64,000 bases of DNA from Mesobacillus subterraneus (GCF_003937825.1 NZ_RSFW01000034.1:1-64000), one strand, 5' to 3'; positions 18,216-32,920 are shown, numbered from the stretch's first letter. Program-made: numbers and translations. The notes: generated by a model from the sequence alone, not told the origin.

Positions 18216-19511
18216 TTATTTTATAAAGCCTTTATAATGGCGTTTTACAAGCTGAGCTTCAAGCTGCTTCATCGTTTCAAGCGCAACGCCGACCACGATC
18301 AGCAAGCCTGTTCCGCCAATCTGTACAGATTGAGGCAGACCAGCAAACTTGATGAAGAATACTGGCAACACAGAGATTACTGAGAGGAAGATCGCACCGA
18401 CAAGTGTCAGGCGGTATAAGACCTTTGTCAAGTACTCCTGTGTGTTTTTACCAGGACGGATGCCCGGTACATATCCACCTTGCTTCTTCAGGTTTTCGGC
18501 CACTTGTTCAGGGTTCACCTGGATGAACGCATAGAAATACGTGAACGCCACGATCAATGCCACATACACGATCATACCGATCGGCTGTGTATAATCGAAC
18601 GTCTTCTGGATCCAGAGTGTCACATCATTTGTGCCGAAGAACTGAGCGATTGTCGGAGGAGTGACGATAAACGAAATCGCGAAGATGACCGGGATGACAC
18701 CAGCTGCATTCACTTTCAAAGGAAGGTGAGTGTTCTGGCCGCCAACCGCGTTGTTTCCTGCGCTCATGCGTTTAGCGTACTGGATAGGTATTTTACGTGT
18801 TGCCTGCTGGATGAAGATAACACCAACAATGATTGCGATAACAGCCAAAAGAATCAGCAATACAGTCACGATACGAAGGAACAAAGCGTCACCTGCATCC
18901 GCAAACTGCTGTGCATAAATCTGGTTGGCCATTGTCGGGATCCCGGCAACAATACCTGCAAAGATAATGATTGAGATACCGTTTCCTACACCTTTTGCTG
19001 TGATCTGCTCACCGAGCCACATCAGGAATGCGGTTCCGGCAGTCAGGACCGTAGCAATCAGCAAGTAAGTTCCGATACCGGCATTCTGGATCAATAATCC
19101 GCCTGCCATATTGTTAAAGCCATAAGACATACCGAGAGCCTGGATAAAACCAAGAACGATCGTGAAATAGCGGGTAAACTGAGCTAATTTACGGCGTCCG
19201 ACTTCTCCTTGTTTGGACCATTCAGTAAACTTTGGCACAACATCCATCTGCAAGAGCTGGATGATGATTGAAGCAGTGATGTACGGCATGATTCCCATCG
19301 CAAGGATCGAGAAGTTCTGCAGCGCACCGCCGCCAAATGTATTCAGCACTCCGAAGACACTCATGTCATCCTGTGCTTTGAGAATATCTGCATTTACGTT
19401 CGGAACAGGAATAAATGTCCCGATACGAAATACAATCAACATTAAAAGGGTGAAGAGAATTTTATTTCTAATTTCACCCACGCGCATAAAATTGGAGATT
19501 GTCTGGAACAT
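18216..19511 (-). CDS. secY: Protein translocase subunit SecY
   Basis: 431 residues with ten membrane helices, starting [20 protein letters not shown]. The channel-forming core of the Sec translocon, working with SecE (encoded at 46244) and SecA. The SecA-binding loop motif [21 protein letters not shown] is present. It overlaps the rplO stop by one base. Confidence 0.98.
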   Translation of the reverse strand: MFQTISNFMRVGEIRNKILFTLLMLIVFRIGTFIPVPNVNADILKAQDDMSVFGVLNTFGGGALQNFSILAMGIMPYITASIIIQLLQMDVVPKFTEWSKQGEVGRRKLAQFTRYFTIVLGFIQALGMSYGFNNMAGGLLIQNAGIGTYLLIATVLTAGTAFLMWLGEQITAKGVGNGISIIIFAGIVAGIPTMANQIYAQQFADAGDALFLRIVTVLLILLAVIAIIVGVIFIQQATRKIPIQYAKRMSAGNNAVGGQNTHLPLKVNAAGVIPVIFAISFIVTPPTIAQFFGTNDVTLWIQKTFDYTQPIGMIVYVALIVAFTYFYAFIQVNPEQVAENLKKQGGYVPGIRPGKNTQEYLTKVLYRLTLVGAIFLSVISVLPVFFIKFAGLPQSVQIGGTGLLIVVGVALETMKQLEAQLVKRHYKGFIK

Positions 19512-19951
19512 TAAATCACCTCAGTTTGACCGCCGGCAGCTTTGATCGCTTCCTTGGCTGCAGAGGAGAACTTATGTGCTTTAACAGTCAATTTCTTATC
19601 AAGGCTTCCTTTAGCAAGAATCTTAATTCCAGCTAATTCCTTCCTGACAAGACCTGTTTCGATTAAAAGTTCTGGAGTAACTTCTGTTCCATCTTCGAAT
19701 ACGTTTAGAGCATCAAGGTTAACAACTGCGTACTCTTTGCGGTTGATGTTCGTGAAACCGCGTTTTGGCAAGCGTCGGAATAAAGGAGTTTGACCACCTT
19801 CAAAACCAGGGCGTACACCGCCGCCAGAACGAGCGTTTTGACCTTTATGACCTTTACCAGCAGTTTTACCTTGGCCAGAACCAATACCGCGTCCAAGACG
19901 TTTGCGTTCTTTACGGGAACCTTCTGCAGGCTTTAATTCATGAAGTTTCAT
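19511..19951 (-). CDS. rplO: 50S ribosomal protein L15
   Basis: 146 residues. The Gly-rich N-terminus ([19 protein letters not shown]) threads into 23S rRNA. Immediately upstream of secY in the spc operon and overlapping its start. Confidence 0.98.
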   Translation of the reverse strand: MKLHELKPAEGSRKERKRLGRGIGSGQGKTAGKGHKGQNARSGGGVRPGFEGGQTPLFRRLPKRGFTNINRKEYAVVNLDALNVFEDGTEVTPELLIETGLVRKELAGIKILAKGSLDKKLTVKAHKFSSAAKEAIKAAGGQTEVI

Positions 19952-19982
19952 GTTGGCACCTCCTTATTTTAAAAAGGATATT

Positions 19983-20165
19983 TTATTTTTCAGTAACTGT
20001 AACAAGGTGAGATACTTTGTTGATCATGCCGCGGATCGCTGCGTTATCAACCTTCTCAACTGTTTGGTTAACTTTACGTAAGCCCAAAGCTTTAACTGTT
20101 TCGCGCTGATCTTGCGGACGGCCGATCAAGCTGCGAGTGAGGGTAATTTCCAATTTGTTAGCCAT
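19983..20165 (-). CDS. rpmD: 50S ribosomal protein L30
   Basis: 60 residues starting [16 protein letters not shown]. It lies between rpsE and rplO, with RBS AAGGAGGG. Confidence 0.98.
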   Translation of the reverse strand: MANKLEITLTRSLIGRPQDQRETVKALGLRKVNQTVEKVDNAAIRGMINKVSHLVTVTEK

Positions 20166-20178
20166 GTGATTTCCCTCC

Positions 20179-20679
20179 TTATCCTAACAGTTCTTCCACA
20201 GATTTACCGCGAAGTTTCGCTACGTCTTCTGCACGCTTAAGTTGCGTAAGTCCGTCGATCGTTGCACGAACCATGTTGATTGGAGTGTTCGTTCCTAGTG
20301 ACTTGGACAGGATGTCAGAAACACCAGCCAACTCTAGTACCGCACGAACTGGTCCACCAGCAATAACTCCTGTACCTTCAGAAGCAGGCTTCAGAAGGAT
20401 TTCACCAGCACCAAAGTGTCCGATAACCTGGTGAGGAATTGTAGTACCAACCATAGGTACTTGGATTAGGTTCTTCTTCGCATCTTCGATAGCTTTGCGA
20501 ATCGCTTCAGGTACTTCTTGTGCTTTACCAGTACCGAAACCGACATAACCGTTTTTATCTCCTACAACTACAAGAGCAGTAAAACGGAAACGACGTCCAC
20601 CTTTAACAACTTTCGCAACACGGTTAACCGTAACTACGCGTTCTTCAAGTTCAAGTTTGTTTGGATCAATACGACGCAT
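20179..20679 (-). CDS. rpsE: 30S ribosomal protein S5
   Basis: 166 residues. It has the double-stranded RNA binding N-terminus ([22 protein letters not shown]) and the C-terminal S5 fold with [20 protein letters not shown]. It lines the mRNA entry site. No deletion is seen in the loop where spectinomycin resistance arises. Confidence 0.98.
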   Translation of the reverse strand: MRRIDPNKLELEERVVTVNRVAKVVKGGRRFRFTALVVVGDKNGYVGFGTGKAQEVPEAIRKAIEDAKKNLIQVPMVGTTIPHQVIGHFGAGEILLKPASEGTGVIAGGPVRAVLELAGVSDILSKSLGTNTPINMVRATIDGLTQLKRAEDVAKLRGKSVEELLG

Positions 20680-20703
20680 GTCTTTGTGTCCCTCCTTTTT
20701 CTA

Positions 20704-21063
20704 TTAAAATTCTAAGCCGTTTTCGCGGGCAGCATCAGCAAGTGCTTGGATGCGGCCATGATAGAGGTATCCGCCACGGTCAAATACTACTGATTTGTAA
20801 CCTTTTTCAACAGCGCGCTTAGCGATTAATTCACCGATCTGCTTAGCTGCTTCCAGGTTGTTGCCTTCAACATTAACTTCTTTATCCAAAGTAGAAGCAC
20901 TCGCTAGAGTTACTCCATTTACATCGTCGATTAGTTGAGCGTAAATGTGCTTGTTAGAACGGAACACATTTAGACGAGGACGAGCTTCAGTTCCGCTAAG
21001 TTTCGCACGTACACGAGCATGTCTTTTACGGCGAGTAGCGTTTTTATCAGCCTTCGTAATCAT
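20704..21063 (-). CDS. rplR: 50S ribosomal protein L18
   Basis: 119 residues. The basic N-terminus ([15 protein letters not shown]) and the [21 protein letters not shown] motif are typical; it binds 5S rRNA. Confidence 0.98.
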   Translation of the reverse strand: MITKADKNATRRKRHARVRAKLSGTEARPRLNVFRSNKHIYAQLIDDVNGVTLASASTLDKEVNVEGNNLEAAKQIGELIAKRAVEKGYKSVVFDRGGYLYHGRIQALADAARENGLEF

Positions 21064-21095
21064 TTACGTCACTCCTTTCGTTAACCTATGCGGCA

Positions 21096-21632
21096 TTACT
21101 TACCTGTTTTACCTTCTTTACGGCGTACATATTCGCCTTCATAACGAATACCTTTGCCTTTGTACGGCTCTGGTGGACGTACGTCACGGATGTTAGCAGC
21201 CAATGCGCCAACACGCTCTTTGTCAGTTCCTTTAATAACGATCTTTGTGTTTGAAGGAACTTCGATTTCAAGGCCTTTTTCTGCCTCGATTTCAACTGGA
21301 TGAGAGTATCCAACGTTAAGTACAAGCTTGCTACCTTGCTTAGAAGCACGGTAACCGACACCTACTAACTCAAGACCTCTTTCGAATCCTTTAGATACAC
21401 CTTCAACCATGTTCGCAAGAACCGCACGAGTCGTTCCGTGCAATGCACGATGTTCTTTGTTATCAGTTGGACGAGAAACGTTGATCACGTTGTCTTCGAC
21501 CTTGATTTCGATATCAGAGTGAAAAGTACGAGCCAATTCACCTTTTGGTCCTTTAACTGTTACGTGGTTGTTATCAAGAGTAACAGTAACACCAGCTGGA
21601 ATTTCAATTGGTTTTTTACCTACGCGTGACAT
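21096..21632 (-). CDS. rplF: 50S ribosomal protein L6
   Basis: 178 residues with two L6 repeats and the C-terminal signature [14 protein letters not shown]. The start at 21632 ([12 protein letters not shown]) has GGAGGTGC at the proper distance; an in-frame codon at 21647 lies within that site and is rejected. Confidence 0.98.
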   Translation of the reverse strand: MSRVGKKPIEIPAGVTVTLDNNHVTVKGPKGELARTFHSDIEIKVEDNVINVSRPTDNKEHRALHGTTRAVLANMVEGVSKGFERGLELVGVGYRASKQGSKLVLNVGYSHPVEIEAEKGLEIEVPSNTKIVIKGTDKERVGALAANIRDVRPPEPYKGKGIRYEGEYVRRKEGKTGK

Positions 21633-21663
21633 TTGTTGCACCTCCATTCATTCAGAAAATCTA

Positions 21664-22062
21664 TTACCAAACGTATGCTAAAACTTCTCCGCCAACTTGC
21701 TTCGCGCGAGCTTCTTTGTCAGTTAAAACGCCGTTTGAAGTTGATACTAGTGCGATACCTAATCCGTTAAGTACCTTAGGTACTTCAGTTGATTTAGCAT
21801 AAACGCGAAGTCCTGGCTTGCTGATTCTCTTAAGACCAGTGATAACACGCTCATTGTTTGCACCGTACTTCAAGAAGATACGGATGATACCTTGTTTGTT
21901 GTCTTCGATATATTCAACGTCACGGATGAAACCTTCACGCTTAAGGATCTCAGCGATCTCTTTTTTCATGTTAGAAGCAGGTACTTCTAATTTTTCGTGA
22001 CGTACCATATTCGCATTACGAATACGAGTAAGCAAATCTGCAATCGGATCTGTCATGACCAT
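21664..22062 (-). CDS. rpsH: 30S ribosomal protein S8
   Basis: 132 residues starting [18 protein letters not shown], same length as in B. subtilis. It binds the central domain of 16S rRNA. RBS GGAGG is 8 nt before the ATG. Confidence 0.98.
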   Translation of the reverse strand: MVMTDPIADLLTRIRNANMVRHEKLEVPASNMKKEIAEILKREGFIRDVEYIEDNKQGIIRIFLKYGANNERVITGLKRISKPGLRVYAKSTEVPKVLNGLGIALVSTSNGVLTDKEARAKQVGGEVLAYVW

Positions 22063-22092
22063 TTAATTTACCTCCTTCCAGAGCTTTCAGTT

Positions 22093-22293
<201 letters not shown>

Positions 22294-22303
22294 TTATTAG
22301 AGA

Positions 22304-22843
22304 TTACTTTTGAAATGGCATTCCGAATTGTGTTAATAGTTCACGAGCTTCTTCATCAGTGTTAGCAGTCGTTACAATAACAATGTCCATGCCACGTACT
22401 TTGTTTACTTTATCGTAATCAATTTCAGGGAAGATCAATTGTTCTTTAACACCAAGTGTGTAGTTTCCGCGTCCATCGAAAGACTTCTTGGAAATACCGC
22501 GGAAGTCACGTACACGTGGTAAAGATACTGAAATTAACTTGTCGATGAATTCGTACATGCGCTCTCCGCGAAGTGTTACTTTCGCACCGATTGGCATACC
22601 TTCACGAAGACGGAAACCAGCGATTGATTTCTTAGCGCGAGTCACAACTGGCTTTTGGCCTGTGATTGTAGCTAATTCTTCAACTGCAACATCAAGAGCT
22701 TTAGCGTTGGCAACAGCGTCACCTACACCCATGTTGATTACGATCTTTTCAAGTTTAGGAACTTCCATGATTGACTTGTAGTTAAACTTGCTCATAAGAG
22801 CAGGAGTAATTTCGTTGTTGAACTTTTCTTTTAGGCGGTTCAT
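22304..22843 (-). CDS. rplE: 50S ribosomal protein L5
   Basis: 179 residues. It contains the [10 protein letters not shown] and [23 protein letters not shown] motifs and binds 5S rRNA. It lies between rplX and rpsN. Confidence 0.98.
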   Translation of the reverse strand: MNRLKEKFNNEITPALMSKFNYKSIMEVPKLEKIVINMGVGDAVANAKALDVAVEELATITGQKPVVTRAKKSIAGFRLREGMPIGAKVTLRGERMYEFIDKLISVSLPRVRDFRGISKKSFDGRGNYTLGVKEQLIFPEIDYDKVNKVRGMDIVIVTTANTDEEARELLTQFGMPFQK

Positions 22844-22869
22844 CGATTGTACCTCCCTTCTTCAATAGA

Positions 22870-23181
22870 CTATTTATCTAGAACTTCACCGGATTTTTTA
22901 GCAACGCGTACCTTTTTACCGTTCTCGACAGTGTAACCAACTCGGGTTGGCTTGCCAGACTTCGGATCTACAGGCATTACGTTTGATACATGGATAGGTG
23001 CTTCCTGGTTCAAGATTCCACCTTGTGGATTTACTTGAGAAGGCTTAGCGTGTTTTTTTACGATGTTGATTCCCTCAACAAGAACACGGCTTTGCTTTGG
23101 AAAAGCTTCAAGGATGATCCCTGTTTTGCCTTTGTCCTTACCAGAGATGACCATTACTTTGTCACCTTTTTTTACATGCAT
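22870..23181 (-). CDS. rplX: 50S ribosomal protein L24
   Basis: 103 residues with an N-terminal KOW motif ([18 protein letters not shown]). A longer frame opens at 23205, but AAGGAGGTG sits inside the extra codons and fits the ATG at 23181. An assembly initiator of the 50S subunit. Confidence 0.98.
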   Translation of the reverse strand: MHVKKGDKVMVISGKDKGKTGIILEAFPKQSRVLVEGINIVKKHAKPSQVNPQGGILNQEAPIHVSNVMPVDPKSGKPTRVGYTVENGKKVRVAKKSGEVLDK

Positions 23182-23214
23182 CTGTGTGCACCTCCTTAAA
23201 GGCATTTGAAATGA

Positions 23215-23610
<396 letters not shown>

Positions 23611-23623
23611 TTAATCCGAACAA

Positions 23624-23887
23624 TTAGATAATAACAGCTTTTTCCACCACTTCGATAAGGCGGAAACGTTTTGTGGCAGATAGCGGACGAGTTTCCATGA
23701 TACGAACTACGTCGCCGATTTTTGCCTCGTTTTGCTCATCATGAGCCTTGAATTTCTTAGAGTATTTTACACGCTTGCCGTATAAAGGATGCTTTTTGTA
23801 TGTTTCAACAAGAACAGTAACAGTTTTGTCCATCTTGTCAGATACTACGCGTCCTGTATAAACTTTGCGTTGGTTGCGTTCACTCAT
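23624..23887 (-). CDS. rpsQ: 30S ribosomal protein S17
   Basis: 87 residues. The OB fold contains [17 protein letters not shown] and the [19 protein letters not shown] signature. Confidence 0.98.
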   Translation of the reverse strand: MSERNQRKVYTGRVVSDKMDKTVTVLVETYKKHPLYGKRVKYSKKFKAHDEQNEAKIGDVVRIMETRPLSATKRFRLIEVVEKAVII

Positions 23888-23906
23888 TGTGAGAACCTCC
23901 TCTCAA

Positions 23907-25189
<1,283 letters not shown>

Positions 25190-25192
25190 TGA

Positions 25193-25534
25193 TTATCCCT
25201 CCTTCTTTTCTGATAAAACGATTGTAATGTGGCTAGTACGTTTGTTAATTGCACTTGCACGGCCCATAGCACGTGGACGGAAACGTTTCAACGTTGGTCC
25301 TTCGTTTGCATACGCTTCGGAAACAACAAGGTTATTAACATCCATCTCATAGTTGTGCTCTGCGTTCGCCAATGCAGACTTCAACACTTTTTCTACGATT
25401 GGAGAAGCTGCTTTTGGGGTAAGGTTCAAAATAGCAACTGCTTCACCAACTTGCTTTCCTCGAATTAAATCTAGAACTAAGCGAGCTTTACGAGGAGCAA
25501 TACGAACTGTTCTTGCAACAGCTTTAGCTTGCAT
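25193..25534 (-). CDS. rplV: 50S ribosomal protein L22
   Basis: 113 residues. The extended hairpin ([20 protein letters not shown]) reaches into the peptide exit tunnel; no macrolide-resistance-type insertion is seen there. Confidence 0.98.
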   Translation of the reverse strand: MQAKAVARTVRIAPRKARLVLDLIRGKQVGEAVAILNLTPKAASPIVEKVLKSALANAEHNYEMDVNNLVVSEAYANEGPTLKRFRPRAMGRASAINKRTSHITIVLSEKKEG

Positions 25535-25553
25535 TTGGATGCCCTCCTCTCAT

Positions 25554-25832
25554 TTAACGTCTTGTTTTCTTATCGTCATTACCATGTCCTTTGTAAGTAC
25601 GAGTTGGAGCGAATTCTCCAAGCTTGTGGCCTACCATGTCTTCAGTGACATAAACAGGTACATGTTTGCGACCATCGTAGACAGCAATCGTGTGTCCGAT
25701 GAATTGTGGGAAGATCGTTGAACGGCGAGACCAAGTTTTAACAACTTTCTTCGCTTCAGTTTCATTTAACTTTTCGATCTTTGTGATTAAGTGCTCATCA
25801 ACAAAAGGTCCTTTTTTTAAGCTGCGACCCAT
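25554..25832 (-). CDS. rpsS: 30S ribosomal protein S19
   Basis: 92 residues, starting [14 protein letters not shown] and containing [16 protein letters not shown]. Pairs with S13 in the 30S head. Confidence 0.98.
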   Translation of the reverse strand: MGRSLKKGPFVDEHLITKIEKLNETEAKKVVKTWSRRSTIFPQFIGHTIAVYDGRKHVPVYVTEDMVGHKLGEFAPTRTYKGHGNDDKKTRR

Positions 25833-25857
25833 GATTGAACCTCCCTTCGTGATTGCC

Positions 25858-25879
25858 CTACGGTTCCCGCGAACCGTAG
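25858..25879 (-). other. Perfect intercistronic hairpin between rplB and rpsS
   Basis: CTACGGTTC / GAACCGTAG, 9-bp perfect arms with a 4-base loop and no T tail. It lies 10 bases after the rplB stop and before the rpsS ribosome binding site. It is probably an mRNA processing or stability element, not a terminator. Confidence 0.7.
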
Positions 25880-25889
25880 ATCAATCCCG

Positions 25890-26741
<852 letters not shown>

Positions 26742-26749
26742 TTAAATTA

Positions 26750-27034
26750 TTATACTTCGAAGAATTCGATTTCTTTGCTGTCTTGAGTAAGTTTAACGAT
26801 AGCTTTACGACGCTTGTTTGTGTAACCGCCGAACTTGCCCATACGCTTGAACTTACCTTTGTAGTTCATGATGTTTACTTTTTCAACTTTAACGCCGAAA
26901 ATAGTTTCGATCGCATCTTTAACTTGAGTTTTGTTCGCTCTTGTATCAACTTCGAAAGTGTACTTCTTCTCAGTCATAAGATCTGAAGAACGTTCTGTAA
27001 TAACGGGGCGCTTAATGATATCACGTGCATCCAT
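26750..27034 (-). CDS. rplW: 50S ribosomal protein L23
   Basis: 94 residues starting [16 protein letters not shown]. Tunnel-exit protein and docking site for trigger factor and SRP. The ATG overlaps the rplD stop by one base (TAATG). Confidence 0.98.
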   Translation of the reverse strand: MDARDIIKRPVITERSSDLMTEKKYTFEVDTRANKTQVKDAIETIFGVKVEKVNIMNYKGKFKRMGKFGGYTNKRRKAIVKLTQDSKEIEFFEV

Positions 27035-27657
27035 TATGCAAGCACCTCCTCTACTTTTTCAACAGCTGCTTTTGTCATGATCAGCTTATCATGATTTAAA
27101 ACATCGATCACGTTGATTCCGTCAGCAGTAACAACAGTTACTCCAGGAATGTTACGTGCAGATAGTGCGACGTTTTCTTCAAGACCTGCTGTTACGATCA
27201 AGGCTTTCGTGTTAACAGAAAGACCATTTAGTACACTCTTGAATTCCTTTGTCTTTGGAGCTTCGAAAGCAAGGCTTTCAAGAACAAGGATGTTTTCAGC
27301 TTGTACCTTTGATGATAGAGCAGATTTGATTGCTAAACGACGAACCTTTTTAGGCAATTTATAGCTGTAGCTGCGTGGAACTGGTCCGAATACAGTACCG
27401 CCTCCGCGCCATTGTGGAGATCTGATCGATCCCTGACGTGCACGGCCAGTACCTTTTTGACGCCATGGTTTGCGTCCGCCGCCCGCTACTTCAGAACGAA
27501 TTTTAGTTTTATGAGTACCTTGACGTAATGAAGCTCTTTGCATGACAACTGCTTCGAACATTACGTGGTTGTTAGGCTCAATACCAAATACTGAATCGTT
27601 AAGTTCGATTTCTCCAACTTGTGAACCAGCTTGGTTGAATAATGCTACTTTAGGCAT
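27034..27657 (-). CDS. rplD: 50S ribosomal protein L4
   Basis: 207 residues. The tunnel loop ([19 protein letters not shown]) is intact, without macrolide-resistance changes that I can recognise. In many bacteria L4 also represses the S10 operon, and a structured leader precedes rpsJ here. Confidence 0.98.
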   Translation of the reverse strand: MPKVALFNQAGSQVGEIELNDSVFGIEPNNHVMFEAVVMQRASLRQGTHKTKIRSEVAGGGRKPWRQKGTGRARQGSIRSPQWRGGGTVFGPVPRSYSYKLPKKVRRLAIKSALSSKVQAENILVLESLAFEAPKTKEFKSVLNGLSVNTKALIVTAGLEENVALSARNIPGVTVVTADGINVIDVLNHDKLIMTKAAVEKVEEVLA

Positions 27658-27683
27658 TCTTGTTTCCTCCTTTCCTGTAAAAA

Positions 27684-28313
27684 TTACTTAGCTTTTACAG
27701 CTGTTTTGATTTTTAGAAGGGCTTTTCTAGCACCAGGAACGTTTCCTTTGATTAGAAGCAGGTTACGTTCTGCGTCAACTTTAACGATTTGAAGGTTCTG
27801 AACAGTGATTTGCTCTCCACCCATGCGTCCAGGCAATAATTTACCTTTGAATACACGGTTTGGAGCAACAGGACCCATTGAACCAGGGCGGCGGTGGTAA
27901 CGAGAACCGTGAGCCATTGGTCCGCGAGATTGTCCGTGGCGCTTGATTACACCCTGGAAACCTTTACCCTTTGAGATTCCTGTAACATCTACGATATCGC
28001 CTTCTGCGAAAATATCAACTTTGACTTCCTGACCAACTTCATATCCTGCTACATCGACTCCGTTTAATTCTTTTACGAAGCGCTTAGGAGCAGTGTTTGC
28101 TTTTGAAACGTGGCCTTTTTCTGGTTTGTTAGAAAGCTTTTCGCGCTTGTCTTCAAAGCCAAGCTGTACCGCTTCGTAACCATCTGTCTCAACAGATTTA
28201 ACTTGAAGCACTACGTTAGGAGCAGCTTCTACAACAGTAACCGGGATAAGGTCGCCGTTTTCAGCAAATACTTGAGTCATACCGATCTTTCTTCCTAAGA
28301 TTCCTTTGGTCAT
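27684..28313 (-). CDS. rplC: 50S ribosomal protein L3
   Basis: 209 residues starting [16 protein letters not shown]. The loop with [17 protein letters not shown] and the [20 protein letters not shown] segment approach the peptidyl transferase centre. A GTG three codons upstream is too close to AGGAGG. Confidence 0.97.
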   Translation of the reverse strand: MTKGILGRKIGMTQVFAENGDLIPVTVVEAAPNVVLQVKSVETDGYEAVQLGFEDKREKLSNKPEKGHVSKANTAPKRFVKELNGVDVAGYEVGQEVKVDIFAEGDIVDVTGISKGKGFQGVIKRHGQSRGPMAHGSRYHRRPGSMGPVAPNRVFKGKLLPGRMGGEQITVQNLQIVKVDAERNLLLIKGNVPGARKALLKIKTAVKAK

Positions 28314-28350
28314 TTCAGTCACACCTCCTGTGAATTGTAATGTTTATTGA

Positions 28351-28790
<440 letters not shown>

Positions 28791-28819
28791 ATTATACATA
28801 AAACATAACGCCAGCGCAA
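28791..28819 (-). promoter_or_regulatory. Main promoter of the S10-spc-alpha superoperon
   Basis: -35 TTGCGC (28819-28814), 17-bp spacer, -10 TATAAT (28796-28791). Confidence 0.8.
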
Positions 28820-28889
28820 CATATATTCCGCAATTTCATTATGTTCAACACACTTTTACTATTATAGCGGTCGTTTGGGCATTTTACAA

Positions 28890-29171
28890 GTGGTGATAAA
28901 GATTTCTAACTATTTAGATGCAGTGCAAAATCTTCCTGTATCCGGCGCTGTTAGTTTTGTAGAAGAAGATGCAGCATTTTGGAGTGTAAGTATTATATAG
29001 AAGAAACTGATTGGGATTTAGAAGAGGATTTTTTCTGTGCGGGACGAGCAGGGTTGATAGGCTTGCTCATTTACTCATATTGGTGTCTGGGAATATGGGT
29101 GTTTTAATTCTGATGAAGACGCCATTAGAAGTGTGACAATAAGTCCATTTTGTTTACTTTTTAACTTTTAA
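28890..29171 (+). pseudogene. Decayed plus-strand gene with two frameshifts, family unknown
   Basis: Three reading frames join end to end into one plausible 90-residue protein. Frame one from a GTG at 28890 reads ISNYLDAVQNLPVSGAVSF and FVEEDAAFWS to a stop at 29000. Frame two continues YIEETDWDLEEDFFCAGRAG. Frame three gives GVWEYGCFNSDEDAIRS and stops at 29171. Composition is acidic and protein-like, unlike the surrounding AT-rich noncoding DNA. It looks like a small soluble protein lost by indels. I cannot assign a family; small immunity-type proteins have this style. It lies between divergent signals where B. subtilis has ybaC. Confidence 0.5.
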
Positions 29172-29264
29172 ATATTGCTTGATATGTGAAGATAATGCTT
29201 CTAAATTCCTTTTAATTCACAAGTTATGGGTTTTAATGCGATGACAATAGCTCTGCTTGCTTCA

Positions 29265-29331
29265 TTATCCGCACATTATCTGCCCTAATGTGACGATACT
29301 TGCTTTGACCATCTGTTTATCCGCACATTAT
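29265..29331. repeat. Two copies of TTATCCGCACATTAT, 52 bp apart
   Basis: Perfect 15-bp copies start at 29265 and 29317. A degenerate overlapping copy (TTATCTGCCC) begins at 29276. The rest of 29172-29430 is AT-rich with no gene visible. Confidence 0.7.
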
Positions 29332-29432
29332 TAAAGATAATAAAATCTGGCTTCTTTTGTCCTCTAATACAAGAATATCCATTAACTTAAATTTTCTTTT
29401 TACGAAATTTTCATAGATGAAACGAAAGATAT

Positions 29433-29466
29433 AAAAAAGCAGCTGGATCGTCATCCAGCTGCTTTA
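29433..29466 (-). terminator. Terminator of tuf
   Basis: AAAGCAGCTGGAT / ATCCAGCTGCTTT with a 4-base loop and a T-rich minus-strand tail (TTTTTTATATC). A long perfect stem. Confidence 0.92.
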
Positions 29467-29481
29467 ATGTCTTTATTAAAA

Positions 29482-30669
29482 TTACTCTTGAATAGTTGCT
29501 ACAACGCCAGCGCCTACAGTACGGCCGCCTTCACGAATAGAGAACTTAGTTCCTTCTTCGATTGCGATTGGAGCGATTAGTTCAACAGTCATTTCGATGT
29601 TGTCGCCAGGCATAACCATTTCTACGCCTTCAGGAAGGTTACAAATACCAGTTACATCAGTTGTACGGAAGTAGAACTGTGGACGGTAGTTTGTGAAGAA
29701 TGGAGTGTGACGTCCACCTTCTTCTTTTGAAAGAACGTATACTTCAGCAGTGAACTTTGTGTGTGGCTTAACAGAACCTGGCTTAGCAAGTACTTGACCA
29801 CGTTGGATGTCTTCACGAGCTACACCACGAAGAAGAGCACCGATGTTGTCTCCAGCTTCAGCATAGTCAAGAAGCTTACGGAACATTTCTACACCAGTTA
29901 CAGTAGTAGATTTTGGTTCTTCAGTAAGACCGATGATTTCGATTACGTCACCGACTTTAACTTGTCCGCGCTCAACACGTCCAGTAGCAACTGTACCACG
30001 GCCAGTGATTGAGAAAACGTCCTCAACAGGCATCATGAATGGCTTGTCAGTGTCACGAGTTGGAGTTGGGATGTACTCGTCAACTGCATTCATCAATTCG
30101 TGGATTTTTTCTTCCCATGCAGCATCGCCTTCTAGAGCTTTAAGAGCAGAACCTTTGATTACTGGGATGTCATCGCCAGGGAAGTCGTATTCAGAAAGAA
30201 GGTCACGTACTTCCATTTCTACTAGTTCAAGAAGCTCTTCGTCGTCAACCATATCACACTTGTTCATGAATACAACAAGGTAAGGTACGCCTACCTGACG
30301 AGAAAGAAGGATGTGCTCACGAGTTTGTGGCATTGGGCCGTCAGCAGCAGATACTACTAGGATACCGCCGTCCATTTGTGCAGCACCAGTGATCATGTTC
30401 TTAACATAGTCAGCGTGGCCTGGGCAGTCAACGTGTGCATAGTGACGAGTAGCAGTTTCGTACTCAACGTGTGCAGTTGAGATTGTGATACCGCGCTCGC
30501 GCTCTTCTGGAGCAGCGTCGATTTGGTCATATCCGCGTGCTTCACCGCCACCGACTTTAGAAAGAACAGTTGTGATAGCAGCTGTTAGAGTTGTTTTACC
30601 ATGGTCAACGTGACCAATTGTACCAATGTTAACGTGTGGCTTGGAACGATCGAATTTAGCTTTTCCCAT
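29482..30669 (-). CDS. tuf: Elongation factor Tu
   Basis: 395 residues. GTPase motifs GHVDHGKTT (G1), DCPGHADY (G3), NKCDMVD (G4), and the C-terminal domains that hold aminoacyl-tRNA are complete. It delivers aminoacyl-tRNA to the A site. It is the last gene of the str cluster, with its own promoter (30765-30793) after fusA and a strong terminator. Confidence 0.98.
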   Translation of the reverse strand: MGKAKFDRSKPHVNIGTIGHVDHGKTTLTAAITTVLSKVGGGEARGYDQIDAAPEERERGITISTAHVEYETATRHYAHVDCPGHADYVKNMITGAAQMDGGILVVSAADGPMPQTREHILLSRQVGVPYLVVFMNKCDMVDDEELLELVEMEVRDLLSEYDFPGDDIPVIKGSALKALEGDAAWEEKIHELMNAVDEYIPTPTRDTDKPFMMPVEDVFSITGRGTVATGRVERGQVKVGDVIEIIGLTEEPKSTTVTGVEMFRKLLDYAEAGDNIGALLRGVAREDIQRGQVLAKPGSVKPHTKFTAEVYVLSKEEGGRHTPFFTNYRPQFYFRTTDVTGICNLPEGVEMVMPGDNIEMTVELIAPIAIEEGTKFSIREGGRTVGAGVVATIQE

Positions 30670-30764
30670 TAGAAAAATCCTCCTTTAATAGTTGAAAGTT
30701 AAGTATATTATAATGTGCTGTGAAACAGGTTCCCCCATTCCACAGCGGTATGCTTACATTAGTA

Positions 30765-30793
30765 GTTATACTTGATTAAAAGGTGAAAATCAA
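30765..30793 (-). promoter_or_regulatory. Sigma-A promoter of tuf
   Basis: -35 TTGATT (30793-30788), 17-bp spacer, -10 TATAAC (30770-30765). The -35 abuts the fusA stop codon. A hairpin with arms GCTGTG / CACAGC follows in the 5' leader. Confidence 0.65.
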
Positions 30794-32872
30794 TTATTCA
30801 CCTTTATTTTTTTTGATGATTTCTTCAGAAACAGATTTTGGAACTTCTTCGTAGTGGTCGAAGTGCATTGAGAATACACCACGTCCTTGTGTGCTTGAAC
30901 GAAGAGCAGTTGCATAACCGAACATTTCTGAAAGTGGAACCATCGCACGAACTACCTGTGCGTTACCACGAGCATCCATACCTTCGACGCGTCCGCGACG
31001 AGCAGTGATCATACCCATGATATCTCCAAGGTATTCTTCAGGAATAACAACTTCAACCCTCATGACAGGCTCAAGAATTACAGGCTTACATTTAGAAGCT
31101 GCGTTCTTAAGTGCCATTGAAGCAGCGATTTTAAACGCCATTTCAGAGGAGTCAACATCATGGTAAGAACCGTCAAACAGTCTTGCTTTGATGTCAACTA
31201 GTGGGTATCCAGCAAGAACACCACGGTCAAGAGCGTCTTCAAGACCAGCCTGTACAGCAGGGATGTATTCACGAGGAACTACCCCACCAACGATACCGTT
31301 CTCGAATTCGAACCCTTTTCCTTCTTCGTTTGGAGAGAATTCGATCCAAACGTGTCCGAATTGTCCGCGTCCACCAGACTGACGTGCGAATTTACCTTCA
31401 ACAGATGCTGATTCGCGGAAAGTTTCACGGTATGCAACCTGAGGTGCACCAACGTTTGCTTCCACTTTAAATTCACGACGCATACGGTCAACGATGATGT
31501 CAAGGTGAAGTTCACCCATTCCAGCGATGATAACCTGTCCAGTTTCCTGGTCAGTATGTGCACGGAATGTAGGATCTTCTTCTTGAAGTTTTTGCAATGC
31601 AGTTGTCATTTTGTCCTGGTCAGCTTTTGACTTAGGCTCAACTGACAGCTGGATTACCGGCTCAGGGAACTGCATGGATTCCAAGATAACAAGGCTCTTT
31701 TCATCACATAGAGTGTCTCCTGTAGTTGTATCTTTCAAACCTACAGCTGCAGCGATGTCACCAGCGAAAACCTTAGAGATTTCCTGACGGCTGTTCGCGT
31801 GCATCTGAAGGATACGTCCGATACGCTCACGCTTACCTTTAGTTGAGTTCTGGACATATGAACCAGACTCAAGAGTACCAGAGTAAACGCGGAAGAATGT
31901 TAACTTACCAACATAAGGGTCAGTCATAACTTTGAACGCAAGAGCTGAGAATGGCTCTTCGTCGCTTGAATGACGCTCAACTTCTTCATCTGAATCAGGA
32001 AGAGTACCTTTGATCGCAGGTACATCCAGTGGAGATGGAAGGTAGTCGATAACAGCGTCAAGCATTAGCTGAACACCTTTGTTTTTGAACGCTGAACCAC
32101 AGATAACTGGGTAGAATTCAACATTTGTAGTACCTTTACGGATTGCAGCTTTGATCTCTTCGATTGTAAGCTCTTCTCCACCAAGGTATTTTTCCATTAG
32201 TTCTTCGTCAAGCTCAGCTACCGCTTCGATTAGCTTTTCACGGTATTCTTCAGCTTGTGCTTTGTATTCTTCTGGAATTTCACCTTCAGTAATTTCTGTA
32301 CCAAGGTCATTACCGTAGAAGATAGCTTTCATTTCAACTAGGTCGATAATCGCTTCGAACTGGTCCTCAGCACCGATCGGAAGTTGGATCGGGTGAGCGT
32401 TCGCTTGAAGACGATCATGAAGAGTTGAAACAGAGTAAAGGAAGTCCGCACCTAGCTTATCCATTTTGTTAACGAATACTACACGTGGAACTCCATAAGT
32501 TGTAGCCTGGCGCCAAACTGTTTCAGTTTGAGGCTCAACACCTGACTGAGCGTCAAGTACTGCTACCGCACCATCAAGTACACGAAGTGAACGTTCAACT
32601 TCAACTGTGAAGTCTACGTGTCCAGGTGTGTCGATGATGTTTACACGGTGGTTTTTCCAAGAAGCTGTTGTTGCAGCAGAAGTGATTGTGATTCCACGCT
32701 CTTGTTCCTGCTCCATCCAGTCCATTTGAGAAGCACCTTCGTGAGTTTCACCGATTTTGTGAATACGGCCTGTATAATATAGAACACGCTCAGTTGTTGT
32801 TGTTTTACCAGCATCAATGTGAGCCATGATTCCAATATTACGAGTTTTTTCTAAGGAGAACTCTCTTGCCAT
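30794..32872 (-). CDS. fusA: Elongation factor G
   Basis: 692 residues. GTPase motifs [17 protein letters not shown] and NKMDKLG are present, followed by domains II-V. It catalyses translocation and, with RRF, ribosome recycling. It lies between rpsG and tuf, with RBS AGGAAGGAGAAAG. Confidence 0.98.
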   Translation of the reverse strand: MAREFSLEKTRNIGIMAHIDAGKTTTTERVLYYTGRIHKIGETHEGASQMDWMEQEQERGITITSAATTASWKNHRVNIIDTPGHVDFTVEVERSLRVLDGAVAVLDAQSGVEPQTETVWRQATTYGVPRVVFVNKMDKLGADFLYSVSTLHDRLQANAHPIQLPIGAEDQFEAIIDLVEMKAIFYGNDLGTEITEGEIPEEYKAQAEEYREKLIEAVAELDEELMEKYLGGEELTIEEIKAAIRKGTTNVEFYPVICGSAFKNKGVQLMLDAVIDYLPSPLDVPAIKGTLPDSDEEVERHSSDEEPFSALAFKVMTDPYVGKLTFFRVYSGTLESGSYVQNSTKGKRERIGRILQMHANSRQEISKVFAGDIAAAVGLKDTTTGDTLCDEKSLVILESMQFPEPVIQLSVEPKSKADQDKMTTALQKLQEEDPTFRAHTDQETGQVIIAGMGELHLDIIVDRMRREFKVEANVGAPQVAYRETFRESASVEGKFARQSGGRGQFGHVWIEFSPNEEGKGFEFENGIVGGVVPREYIPAVQAGLEDALDRGVLAGYPLVDIKARLFDGSYHDVDSSEMAFKIAASMALKNAASKCKPVILEPVMRVEVVIPEEYLGDIMGMITARRGRVEGMDARGNAQVVRAMVPLSEMFGYATALRSSTQGRGVFSMHFDHYEEVPKSVSEEIIKKNKGE

Positions 32873-32920
32873 TTGGTCTTTCTCCTTCCTAGTATGAGTG
32901 TTTTTAGATTGAAGGTAATT

